From assembly GCF_012933465.1 (NCBI RefSeq), contig NZ_JABBND010000007.1, positions 1 through 64,000 on the forward strand: DNA of 64,000 bases. Reading direction: 5' to 3'. The stretch comes from Actinomycetospora sp. TBRC 11914 (lineage in GTDB: Bacteria > Actinomycetota > Actinomycetes > Mycobacteriales > Pseudonocardiaceae). Position 1 is the first letter of the stretch, and each line of letters starts with the position of its first letter. Below the pieces are notes generated by a model. It was not told where the DNA came from, did not search any database, and saw nothing but the letters and a program-made list of their open reading frames with translations. The position numbers and the translations under genes are program-made. Positions 25,302 to 33,175 of the stretch are shown here, in pieces.

Positions 25302-26186
25302 ATGGGTGACGGGTTCATCGTTCCCGACGAGCTCCCCACGTGGGTCCCCGGCGAGGTCACCGTCCGCAGCCCCGACGAGTCCTGGGACGGGGTGGCGGTG
25401 CGCGGCTACCGCTACCAGGACTCCGACGTCGAGGTCCCGCCGCTGCGCGACTTCATGGTCGTCGCCTACCGGCGCGGGGTGACGGAGATGCGGCGCCGGC
25501 TCGACGCGGAGTGGCACCACGAACGGCTCGGCCCGGGCGACGTATCCCTGCTGACGCGGGCCGCCGACTCCCACTGGACGTGGTCGGACCCCATCGAGGT
25601 CGTCCACGTCTACCTCACCCACGAGCAGCTCGCCTCGACCTGCCGGGCGATGTACGAGCGCGAGGTCACCGACGTCGCGCTGCACGACACCATCAAGGCC
25701 GACGACCCGGCGATCCACCGGGCGGCGATGGCGATCGCCCGGGAGGCGGCGCACGGCGGGGTCGGCAGCGAGCTCCTGGTGGACGCGCTGACCACGCAGC
25801 TGTCCGTGACGATCCTGCGTCGGCACGCCCACGTCATCTTCCGCGAGCCGGGCGGTTCGGAGTGCCTGACGTTCCGCCAGGAGCACCAGGTGCGCGACCA
25901 CGTCGCGAGCCACCTCCACGGGCGGCTCACGCTCGACGACCTCGCCGGCGCGGTCGGCCTCTCGAAGTTCCACTTCGCGCGCCGCTTCCGTGCCTCGACG
26001 GGGACGACCCCGCACGAGTTCGTGCTGCAGCAGCGGGTGGACCGGGCGCGGCGCCTGCTCGAGCGGACCGGGACGCCGCTGCCCGAGGTGGCGCTGACCT
26101 GCGGTTTCGCCGACCAGAGCCACATGAACCGCGTCGTGCGCAAGCGGCTCGGCGTCACCCCCGGGGAGATCCGCCGCCGGGCGTGA
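25302..26186 (+). CDS. AraC-family transcriptional regulator
   Basis: The 294-residue protein has a cupin-like ligand domain of the AraC-binding-like type (residues 1-170; WHHERLGPGDVSLLTRA) and a C-terminal double HTH: LTLDDLAGAVGLSKFHFARR, FRASTGTTPHEFVLQQRVD, and the second helix-turn-helix TPLPEVALTCGFADQSHMNR. ATG at 25302. Divergent placement next to the BVMO-ADH operon makes it the likely ketone- or alcohol-responsive activator. It is convergent with the DMT transporter gene (15-bp gap). Confidence 0.9.
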   Translation: MGDGFIVPDELPTWVPGEVTVRSPDESWDGVAVRGYRYQDSDVEVPPLRDFMVVAYRRGVTEMRRRLDAEWHHERLGPGDVSLLTRAADSHWTWSDPIEVVHVYLTHEQLASTCRAMYEREVTDVALHDTIKADDPAIHRAAMAIAREAAHGGVGSELLVDALTTQLSVTILRRHAHVIFREPGGSECLTFRQEHQVRDHVASHLHGRLTLDDLAGAVGLSKFHFARRFRASTGTTPHEFVLQQRVDRARRLLERTGTPLPEVALTCGFADQSHMNRVVRKRLGVTPGEIRRRA

Positions 26187-26201
26187 GCGCCGAGGTCCTG
26201 C

Positions 26202-27098
26202 TCAGCCGGAGCGGGCGGGTGACGCCTCGGCCGGCTGCTCCCCCGCACGCAGGGCGGGCGAGCGGACCAGCAGCAGCGTCGCGCCCACGATGACCGCGGC
26301 GCTCGCGATCTCGCCGACGACCCACGCGCCCCCGCGCGGCACCTCCCCGAACACGAACACGCCCCAGAGCACGCCGACCAGCGGGTTCATCAGCGTGAAC
26401 CCCGGCTGGGAGGCGTCGAGCTCGCCGGCCTGCAGCGCGGACTGGAGCAGGAAGAACGACGTCGGGCCGAGCACGATGACCGCGTAGGTCTGCCAGGCGG
26501 TGAACAGGCCGACGAACCCGCCGGCCCACGCCGCGCCGACGGCCGCCACGAGGGCCGCGACGATGCCGAACAGGGTGCCGGTCGCGAGGCCGAGCGCGGC
26601 CGCGCGCTGCTGGCCGTGGCGCGAGGCGCCGACCGCCGTGAGACCGGCGACCACGCCCAGCCCGATCACGAGCGCGATCACCGAGCGGTAGGTGGGCGCG
26701 CCCAGGACGTCGCCGCCGGACGGCGCGAGGCAGTACACGAACCCCGCGAGCCCGACCGCCATCGCGCCGATCGCCACCCACTCCCGCGCCGGCAGCGGGT
26801 GGGAGAACACCCAGGCGGCCAGCAGCAGCGTCAGCGGCAGCTCGGCGGTGAGCAACGGCTGGACGACCGCGATCCGCCCGACGGTCAGGGCCGCCGCCTG
26901 CAGCAGGAAGCCGAGGATCATGCAGAGGATGCCGCCGATCCAGGACGGGCGCTTGACCAGGTCGAAGAGCATCCCGATGGAGAAGGCGGCGTCGTCGGGC
27001 TCGTCGCGCGCGGCGCGGCGCTGCAGCACCGTCGAGCAGGCGTTGACGACCGCGGCGAGCAGGACGAGGACGGTGCCCGCGACGTCGTCACCGCTCAT
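26202..27098 (-). CDS. DMT-family (EamA-like) transporter
   Basis: The 298-residue membrane protein has about ten helices in two repeats, as in the drug/metabolite transporter superfamily. Typical parts are VLVLLAAVVNACSTVLQRRA at the N-terminus, QPLLTAELPLTLLLAAWVF, and the second-repeat segment QPGFTLMNPLVGVLWGVFVF (E-x-P). It would export small metabolites; the substrate is unknown. ATG at 27098. It lies 19 bp downstream of the PPOX gene on the same strand, so the two are probably co-transcribed. Confidence 0.85.
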   Translation of the reverse strand: MSGDDVAGTVLVLLAAVVNACSTVLQRRAARDEPDDAAFSIGMLFDLVKRPSWIGGILCMILGFLLQAAALTVGRIAVVQPLLTAELPLTLLLAAWVFSHPLPAREWVAIGAMAVGLAGFVYCLAPSGGDVLGAPTYRSVIALVIGLGVVAGLTAVGASRHGQQRAAALGLATGTLFGIVAALVAAVGAAWAGGFVGLFTAWQTYAVIVLGPTSFFLLQSALQAGELDASQPGFTLMNPLVGVLWGVFVFGEVPRGGAWVVGEIASAAVIVGATLLLVRSPALRAGEQPAEASPARSG

Positions 27099-27117
27099 CG
27101 GTGTCGCCTCCCGGAGG

Positions 27118-27552
27118 TCAGTCGCTCGTGTCGACGTTCTGGTCGATGATCGTCTGGCGGTGCGGGGTGACCCAGCAGATCACGCGCTCGGACTTGATCG
27201 CCTCGGGCGGGTAGTCCTGCCCGGTGTACTTCCGCGCGATCTCGTCGACGTGGGCGCGCGCCTCCTGGCCGGTGGTGAACTCGGTGACCTCGCCCCGCAC
27301 CTCGGCGTAACGATACGGGTCCTGCTCGTCCCGGATGAGCACCGTGACCCGCGGGTCCTTCTGGAGGTTCTCGTACCGCGTGCGGTGGGTCTCGGTGTTG
27401 AACACGAGCCGACCGTCCTTGATGTCGCACCACAGGACCTGGTTCTGGATCAGGCCGCTGGGCAGGAGCGTCGCGACCGAGGCGAAGTTCGCCCCGGAGG
27501 CCAGCTCCTCGGTCATCGGGTGCAGGTCGGGGCCGTTGCGGGTGTCCGCCAT
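27118..27552 (-). CDS. PPOX-class split-barrel flavin/F420 oxidoreductase
   Basis: The 144-residue protein has the split-barrel pattern of actinobacterial PPOX-class F420/FMN enzymes: FASVATLLPSGLIQNQVLW, RLVFNTETHRTRYENLQKDP, RVTVLIRDEQDPYRYAEVRG and a closing EIARKYTGQDYP. The TETHR-x-R-x-x-N-L-x-x-D-P motif lines the cofactor pocket. Which deazaflavin or flavin is used is uncertain. ATG at 27552 has GAGGAG about 8 nt upstream. It is followed at 19 bp by the DMT transporter. Confidence 0.88.
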   Translation of the reverse strand: MADTRNGPDLHPMTEELASGANFASVATLLPSGLIQNQVLWCDIKDGRLVFNTETHRTRYENLQKDPRVTVLIRDEQDPYRYAEVRGEVTEFTTGQEARAHVDEIARKYTGQDYPPEAIKSERVICWVTPHRQTIIDQNVDTSD

Positions 27553-27659
27553 CGTCGGGCTCCTCTTCCGGGTCGGGTGCGCGGTCGGTGCGCGGCGCGG
27601 GTGCCCGGCCCGTTCGCCCGCGCAACCGTCACGTCGGGCACCCGAGGACGGCCCCGCCC

Positions 27660-28667
27660 CTACCGCCGCGGGGTGGCCTGGGCGACCAGCGCGGCGAGCT
27701 GCGGGTGCAGCGCCGCGGCCACCTCGTCGGGCTCGCCGAGCAGGGCGAGGTGCCGGGCCCCGGGGAGCTCGGCGACCAGGCCCGTGTGCAGCCGGGCCGC
27801 CGTCGCGAGGGCCTGGGTGTGGTCGAAGCTGCGGTCCTCGCTGCTCGAGAACACCGCGGTCGGGACGCGGATGGCCCGCTCCTGGTCGTCGGTCAGGCCG
27901 ATGAGGGGCTGACGCGCGATCGCGAGGAAGGCGCCGACGCCGCCGGGGGCGAGGAACGGCGCCCGCCAGCGGTCGATCGCGCGGTCGTCGGTCGGGCAGC
28001 CCGGCCCGCACTGCGAAGCCACCAGCCGGCGGATGGGGTCGCGGTGGCGGACCACGGCCGTGACGACGGCGGGTCCGAGCGGCGGCAGCGTCAGCAGCGT
28101 CCGCAGGCCGCTCCCACCGCCGCCGGCCTGGGACCGGTCGGCGCCGAAGTACGGGGTGCCGTCGCCGTTGGCCGCCACCACCCCGGTAACCGCGCCCGGG
28201 TCGCGCAGGGCGAGCGAGAGCGCGATCGCGGCGCCCAGCGAGTGGCCGAGCACCACCGGCCGCGTCAGGTGCAGCGCCGCCAGGAGCCCCTGGAGCTGGT
28301 CGGTGTCGGCCGCGAGCGTGTACGGGCCCTGGTGGGCGGACCAGCCGTAGCCGCGGACGTCGTAGGCGTAGACGTCGCGGTCCTCCGCCAGGCGCGGCGC
28401 GAGGCGGGAGAACACGTAGGTCGACTCGGCGAACCCGGGCACGAGCACCACCGGCGGCTGTCCCGACGGGTGGGCCGCCGCCCAGTGCTCGACGTGCGTG
28501 GCGACCCCGGCGGCGTCGACGGTGAAACCCGGGATCGGGGTGTTGACGTGCACCGGCGCCAGGTCGTCCCACGCCAGGTAGAGCCCGGCGAGCGCCAGGA
28601 CGACGACGATGACCGTGCCGAGCGCGATCCCGGTGCGCCGGAGCCACCGCAGCACCCGTCGTCGCAC
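27660..28667 (-). CDS. Membrane-anchored alpha/beta hydrolase
   Basis: The protein (about 335 residues) begins with one membrane helix (TGIALGTVIVVVLALAGLYL), then an alpha/beta-hydrolase domain facing outward: oxyanion VPGFAES, YDVRGYGWS, nucleophile GHSLGAA, an acid candidate in SSSEDRSFDH and His in GARHLAL. A pair of Cys lies in the lid (SQCGPGCPTDDR). GTG at 28667 is preferred over GTG at 28679 since GGAGG lies 5 nt before it. The substrate is unknown; ester or lactone hydrolysis at the cell surface is plausible. Confidence 0.82.
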   Translation of the reverse strand: MRRRVLRWLRRTGIALGTVIVVVLALAGLYLAWDDLAPVHVNTPIPGFTVDAAGVATHVEHWAAAHPSGQPPVVLVPGFAESTYVFSRLAPRLAEDRDVYAYDVRGYGWSAHQGPYTLAADTDQLQGLLAALHLTRPVVLGHSLGAAIALSLALRDPGAVTGVVAANGDGTPYFGADRSQAGGGGSGLRTLLTLPPLGPAVVTAVVRHRDPIRRLVASQCGPGCPTDDRAIDRWRAPFLAPGGVGAFLAIARQPLIGLTDDQERAIRVPTAVFSSSEDRSFDHTQALATAARLHTGLVAELPGARHLALLGEPDEVAAALHPQLAALVAQATPRR

Positions 28668-28793
28668 GCCCACCTCCACCCGAGTCGTCGGGTGTCACCC
28701 TTCCAGGCGCGTCGTGAGACCGGCGCGGGGCACGTAGGTGACGCACAGCAAGCGCTCACCGGCCCTTCATCGCCCGGGCGCACGCTGTGCTCC

Positions 28794-29000
28794 ATGGACA
28801 CCGCACACCTCACCACCGGCTCCTGGATCCGCGGCGCCCTCGTCGTCGCGCTCCTGGTCGACGTCCTCGGCCAGTTGGCCGGCGTGGTGCCGGCGGGATC
28901 GGTCGGGATGGCGGCCTCCGTCGGCGTGGCCGGCGCGGTCACGGTGCTCGCGTGGCTCGGGGTGCGCTGGATGCGGCACTCGTCCGTGCCTTCCCGGTAG
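28794..29000 (+). CDS. Small membrane protein
   Basis: A 68-residue protein with two predicted membrane helices (IRGALVVALLVDVLGQLAGV and GMAASVGVAGAVTVLAWLGV) and a basic end (RWMRHSSVPSR). ATG at 28794; it is divergent from the anchored hydrolase. No family recognised. Confidence 0.55.
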   Translation: MDTAHLTTGSWIRGALVVALLVDVLGQLAGVVPAGSVGMAASVGVAGAVTVLAWLGVRWMRHSSVPSR

Positions 29001-29013
29001 GCCCCCGGGAGCC

Positions 29014-29208
29014 TCAGGAGGCCGGCGCCGCGACCTCCTGCTGCTGGGCGACCAGACGGTCGACCGACGCCCGGACGGCGCGCAGCTCCGTCACGACCGC
29101 GTCGAGCTGCGCGTCGTTGGTGCGGCGCAGCTCGCCCAGCACCTTCTCCAGCAGATCGTTGGTGGTGGTCAAGGCATCCTTGACCGGTCCGATGCCGGCG
29201 AAGTCCAC
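29014..29208 (-). CDS. Small coiled-coil protein
   Basis: A 64-residue protein predicted to be almost wholly helical (ALTTTNDLLEKVLGELRRTN, LDAVVTELRAVRASVDRLVA) with heptad hydrophobics, probably a short coiled coil. ATG at 29208 is preceded by GAGGAGG-like sequence in the reverse strand. It lies 54 bp downstream of the LigD-type polymerase; a ggtacc-gac-ggtacc hairpin (29238-29252) sits in that gap. Function unknown. Confidence 0.55.
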   Translation of the reverse strand: MDFAGIGPVKDALTTTNDLLEKVLGELRRTNDAQLDAVVTELRAVRASVDRLVAQQQEVAAPAS

Positions 29209-29262
29209 GACGGCCTCCTCACGACGACGATGTTTTCGGTACCGACGGTACCTGATACTCCG

Positions 29263-30231
29263 TCAGTCGTCGTCCCGGGCGGCCGCGCGCTTGCGGCGCT
29301 TCCCCTCGTGCATCGCCGTGACCCGGGCGACCGGGATGGTGTGGCCCTCCTCGACGAGGTCGTCGGGGATCGCGCGGGGCTCGCCGAGGCGCTCCACCCA
29401 GCTCGGCCCGCGGAGGAACCGGTCCGGGGTCGCGACGGTGATCTCGGAGGGCACGACGTCGTCGAGGTCGTCCCAGTCGCACGGGCACGACACGGGCAGG
29501 CCGGGACGCGCCCGCGTGCTGTAGGCGGCGACGACGGTCGCGTTGCCCGCCCGGGTGGCGTCGAGGAAGACCTTGCCGCCGCGGTCGGCGCGGATGAACG
29601 CGGTCGTCGTGCCCTCCGGCTCGAGCCGCTCGGCGCGCGCCGCCACCGCCCGCGTGGCGGCGTGGACGTCCTCCATCGATGCCGGCCGGATGGGCGTGAC
29701 CACGTGCAGCCCCTTCGCGCCGGAGGTCTTCACGGCGGGGTCGAAGCCGGCGTCGCGGAGGACCTCGCGCACCGCCCGGGCGGCGGTGACGACGGGACGC
29801 AGGTCGGACCCCTCGGGCGGGTCGAGGTCGAGGACGAGGTGGGTCGGGGTGCCCGGGTCGGCGGCGAGCGTGAGCGGGACGTGGTACTCGACCGCACGCT
29901 GGTTGGCGAACCACAGCAACGTCGCGCGGTCCTCGACGAGGGCGTAGTGGACGTCGCGCTGCGAGCTCTCCGACCAGAACGTCACCGACCGGATCCAGTC
30001 CGGGGCGCCCTTGGGCAGGTTCTTCTGCATGAACCGCTCGCGGCCGCGGGCGCGGACCACCGAGAGCGGGCGGCCCGCGAGCAGCGGGAGGATGCGGTCC
30101 GCGACGGCGTCGAGGTGGTCGACCAGGGCGCGCTTGGTCACGGGGGGATGGTCGTCGTCGCCGGCGAGGAGCTCCTGGTCGAGGTGGGTGAGACCCACCC
30201 CGTCGCGCACCTCGTCCGGATCCGTCGCCAT
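29263..30231 (-). CDS. Stand-alone LigD-type DNA repair polymerase (PolDom)
   Basis: The 322-residue protein matches the archaeo-eukaryotic-primase-like polymerase domain of LigD. It shows PLSVVRARGRERFMQKNLPK, VHYALVEDRATLLWFANQRA, the metal-binding LVLDLDPPEG (D-x-D), KTSGAKGLHVVTPI and the late VSCPCDWDDLDDVVPSEITV. In bacteria this domain adds nucleotides, often ribonucleotides, during non-homologous end joining or base-excision repair. Ligase and nuclease domains are absent and no Ku gene is in the window, so it is a separate polymerase. ATG at 30231. The basic tail KRRKRAAARDDD is unusual but short. Confidence 0.9.
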   Translation of the reverse strand: MATDPDEVRDGVGLTHLDQELLAGDDDHPPVTKRALVDHLDAVADRILPLLAGRPLSVVRARGRERFMQKNLPKGAPDWIRSVTFWSESSQRDVHYALVEDRATLLWFANQRAVEYHVPLTLAADPGTPTHLVLDLDPPEGSDLRPVVTAARAVREVLRDAGFDPAVKTSGAKGLHVVTPIRPASMEDVHAATRAVAARAERLEPEGTTTAFIRADRGGKVFLDATRAGNATVVAAYSTRARPGLPVSCPCDWDDLDDVVPSEITVATPDRFLRGPSWVERLGEPRAIPDDLVEEGHTIPVARVTAMHEGKRRKRAAARDDD

Positions 30232-30595
30232 GCGCCGACCGTGGCCGCAGCGCGGCGGCCGGTCAAGCCGGAGGCGGCGCCGGGACGTTGGTATCCGGGG
30301 AGACCGACGTGTCGCGCACACACCCCGACGCCTGCCAGGCACGGCTCCGAGGGGAACTGCTGCCCCGCGCCTACTCGGCCGGCCTCGGCCACGACTCCGG
30401 CGTGCCGGTGATCAGGGAGCCGTTGCACGCCGAACGAAGATCCGCACGGCGTGCGGTGACTCCCTCGGCCCGGCGATCCGAGAACGGCGTGCGCGGCCGA
30501 TGTGCGCGTGGCGCGCAGGTCCGAGCGGAACCACGCACCACAGCCGCCGGCGTGTGTGCGCCGCGCGCAGGTCCGCCCACGTCCGATGAGCTGTG
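30232..30595. other. 364-bp stretch without a convincing gene; short repeats
   Basis: No frame here shows a recognisable protein. There are imperfect direct repeats with core gcgcgcaggtccg near 30510 and 30568, two gatccg/cggcgtgcg blocks near 30440 and 30475, and a small hairpin ccgcac-ggc-gtgcgg (30442-30456). It separates the LigD-type polymerase start from the CobW gene end, so it should hold the polymerase promoter. A decayed gene is possible. Confidence 0.5.
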
Positions 30596-31585
30596 TCAGA
30601 CCTCGGTCAGGTCGATCCGGTACCGCGTCAGGGCCAGCTCGGCGTGGTCGGGCAGCGGCGGGTCGTCGTCGCGCACCACGCACCCCGACAGGGCCGCCAC
30701 CAGCGCGCCCTCGTCCAACCCCGCCCCGATCAGCACCAGCCGCGCCCCGTCGACGACCGCCCGCGGCGGCGCCGGACGCACCCGGATCGCCGTCCCGACG
30801 GTCTGCACCTCCCAGACCCCCGACCCCGACGCCACCCGCACCACGCCCTTCGCCCGCACCACGCCCGCCGGCCCGGCCTCGAGGAACGCCGCCAACCGTC
30901 CCGGGTCGAGCGGGCGTTCCGACACGAACGACACGCTCTGCGCCGCCTCGTGCGGATGCGCCCCGTCGACCTCGCGCAACAGCTCGTCGAGCCCCAGCTG
31001 CGCCGGCTTCGGGCGCGCCACCGGATCCGCGAGCAACGACGGGTCCAGCGCCCCGTGGGAGGTCCCCACGACGGCCCCCGGAGCCACCCCGCGCACCGCC
31101 GCCACGGCCGCGTCGCCCGCAGCCTGCGACACCCGGTCCAGCCCGTTCACGACGGCGAGGTCGGCCGGCCGGGCCTGCTCCAGGTCGGGCGCCGCGGCGT
31201 CCAGCACGACGACGAGGCCGCCGTACACCGCGTGCGGGTCGGTCGAGGCCAGCAGCAGCCGCACGAGCTCCCGCGGTTCGGCCAGTCCGCTCGCCTCCAC
31301 GACCACGAGGTCGAGACCCGTGGCGGGTGCGGTGAGGTCGGCCAGCAACCCCGACAGGCCGTCGGCGTCGGTGGTGCAGCACAGGCAGCCGTTGGCGAGC
31401 GAGGTGACCGCGTCGGCCTGGCCCGCGACGAGCATGGCGTCGATCCCGAGCGCCCCGAAGTCGTTGACCACGACCCCGATGCGGGTCCCGTCGGCGTGCC
31501 GGAGCAGGTGGTTGACCAGCGAGGACTTCCCGACGCCGAGGTGGCCCGCGACGAGGACCACCGGGACCGTGCGGTTGTGACCCAC
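30596..31585 (-). CDS. CobW/COG0523-type GTPase (metallochaperone-like)
   Basis: The 329-residue G3E GTPase has a Walker A GHLGVGKSSLVNHLL, the COG0523 metal-binding GCLCC motif at about residue 66, VVEASGLAEP (Walker B region) and a C-terminal CobW domain with His/Asp-rich ends. COG0523 proteins deliver zinc, cobalt or iron to client enzymes. The base-specificity motif, normally N-K-x-D, reads NGLD here (AVVNGLDRV), which could weaken GTP selectivity. GTG at 31585. It is divergent from a CaiB-type gene with 44 bp between starts. No clear Zur palindrome is visible in that gap. Confidence 0.88.
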   Translation of the reverse strand: MGHNRTVPVVLVAGHLGVGKSSLVNHLLRHADGTRIGVVVNDFGALGIDAMLVAGQADAVTSLANGCLCCTTDADGLSGLLADLTAPATGLDLVVVEASGLAEPRELVRLLLASTDPHAVYGGLVVVLDAAAPDLEQARPADLAVVNGLDRVSQAAGDAAVAAVRGVAPGAVVGTSHGALDPSLLADPVARPKPAQLGLDELLREVDGAHPHEAAQSVSFVSERPLDPGRLAAFLEAGPAGVVRAKGVVRVASGSGVWEVQTVGTAIRVRPAPPRAVVDGARLVLIGAGLDEGALVAALSGCVVRDDDPPLPDHAELALTRYRIDLTEV

Positions 31586-31629
31586 GTCCGGCGAGCCTGC
31601 CAGACGCCCACGACGTAGCGTCCCCGGAC

Positions 31630-32841
31630 GTGCGTCCGCTGGAAGGCATCCGCGTCCTGGACCTCTCGAGGGTGCTCGCCGGCCCCTACGCGACCCAGTG
31701 GCTGGGCGAGATGGGCGCCGACGTCGTCAAGGTCGAACCGCCGTTCGGGGACGACACCCGCGGCTGGGGACCACCCTTCCTCAACGACGACGAGCACGAC
31801 GGTGAGCACGACGACGAGCACCAGCGCATCTCGCTCTACTACCTGTCGACCAACCGCAACAAGCGCGGCATCGTCCTCGACCTCACCACCGAGCGCGGCC
31901 AGGAGGCGACCCGCCGCCTGGCGGCCCGCGCCGACGTGCTCGTCGAGAACTTCCGCCCCGGCACCCTGGCGCGCTGGGGCCTGGACTACGACACGTTGCG
32001 GGAGACCAACCCCGGGCTCATCCACGTCGCCATCTCCGGCTTCGGGCAGACGGGCCCCTACCGCGACCGCCCCGGCTACGACGTCCTCGCCCAGTCCATG
32101 GGCGGCATCATGAGCCTGACCGGCGAGCCGGACGGGCCCCCGACGAAGGTCGGCCTCCCCGTGGGCGACCTCAACGGCGGGACCTGGGCGGTGATCGGGG
32201 TGCTCATGGCCCTGCAGGCCCGGCACACGACGGGCCTGGGGCAGTACGTCGACGTCTCACTGCTCGACGCCCAGACCGCCTGGCACACCTGGGCCGCCCA
32301 GGCGGTGTTCCACGACGCCCGCCGGGCCCGCCGCCTCGGCGCGGCGCACCCCACCGTCGTGCCCTACCAGCCCATGGCGTGCGCGGACGGCACCCTCGTC
32401 GTGGCCACCGGGAGCGAGCGGCTGTGGCGGCGCTTCTGCGAGGTCCTCGAGCTCGACGAGCTCGTCGACGACCCCCGCTTCGCCACCAACGCCGACCGCG
32501 CCGACCGCCGCGAGGAGCTCATGGCGCTGGTCGAGGACGTGATGCGGGAGAAGCCGGTCGCGCACTGGGCGGGGGCGTTCGACGCGGCCGGGGTCCCCGT
32601 CGGCCCGATCAACACCCTCGACGACCTCTACTCCGACCCCTGGTCGTTCGAGCGCGGGCACCACGTGGAGATGGAGCACCCCGGGGTCGGGACCTACCAC
32701 GGCACCGGCTTCCCGGTGCACGTGTCCGGACCGGGCGCGACGCCGCCGTCCCCGACCGCCCCGCCGCCGCTGCTGGGCCAGCACACCGCCGAGGTGCTCG
32801 CCGAGATCGGCTACACCGACGAGGAGATCGCCGGGTTCTGA
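31630..32841 (+). CDS. CaiB/BaiF-type family III CoA-transferase
   Basis: The 403-residue protein is a standard family III CoA-transferase: RVLDLSRVLAGPYATQWLGE, MGADVVKVEPPFGDDTRGWG, NKRGIVLDL, the catalytic-Asp region PVGDLNGGTWAVIGVL, and C-terminal helices. It moves CoA between acyl-CoA and a carboxylate. An acidic/His insertion (NDDEHDGEHDDEHQ) after residue 55 is not typical and may bind metal or be disordered. GTG at 31630 begins VRPLEGIRVLDL, the usual N-terminus. It may activate acids released by the BVMO/hydrolase pathway; this is inference. Confidence 0.9.
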   Translation: MRPLEGIRVLDLSRVLAGPYATQWLGEMGADVVKVEPPFGDDTRGWGPPFLNDDEHDGEHDDEHQRISLYYLSTNRNKRGIVLDLTTERGQEATRRLAARADVLVENFRPGTLARWGLDYDTLRETNPGLIHVAISGFGQTGPYRDRPGYDVLAQSMGGIMSLTGEPDGPPTKVGLPVGDLNGGTWAVIGVLMALQARHTTGLGQYVDVSLLDAQTAWHTWAAQAVFHDARRARRLGAAHPTVVPYQPMACADGTLVVATGSERLWRRFCEVLELDELVDDPRFATNADRADRREELMALVEDVMREKPVAHWAGAFDAAGVPVGPINTLDDLYSDPWSFERGHHVEMEHPGVGTYHGTGFPVHVSGPGATPPSPTAPPPLLGQHTAEVLAEIGYTDEEIAGF

Positions 32842-32863
32842 GAGGTGCGCCCGACGACGGGTC

Positions 32864-33022
32864 CTACCGCGGCACCCGCCGCGGCGTCCCGTCCTCCGGG
32901 GAGCGCCGCTGCTCCGGGATCGCGATCGGCGCCCGGTCCATCGAGTCGGCCCACGCGGCGAGGGCCGCCCGGTAGGCCTGCCAGCGCAGCACGTCCGTGG
33001 CGATCGTCCGCTCGGCGTCCAA
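32864..33022 (-). CDS. Possible small protein or 3' gene fragment
   Basis: On the minus strand a 65-codon open frame ends in TAG at 32864 and reads like a real helical protein: WGTELDAERTIATDVLRWQA, YRAALAAWADSMDRAPIAIP. It has no ATG; TTG at 33022 (giving 52 residues) and GTG at 32992 are the candidates. An upstream GTG at 33065 lies in another frame and could join it through an indel in a GC run (33045-33058). It lies downstream of the ABC-class ATPase on the same strand and is convergent with the CaiB gene. It is either a short gene or a frameshifted remnant. Confidence 0.4.
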   Translation of the reverse strand: MDAERTIATDVLRWQAYRAALAAWADSMDRAPIAIPEQRRSPEDGTPRRVPR

Positions 33023-33175
33023 CTCGGTCCCCCACTCGTCGGCCGGCCCGCCCCCGGGCCCTCACTGGCCGGAGGATGGCAGTCCCGAGCAGCCGAGGCC
33101 ACGCTGAGCGACAAGTTACCGCCGAGCATCACTCTTTCGGCGTAGTGCGACACCGAGTGCCACCTCGCCGATCGC

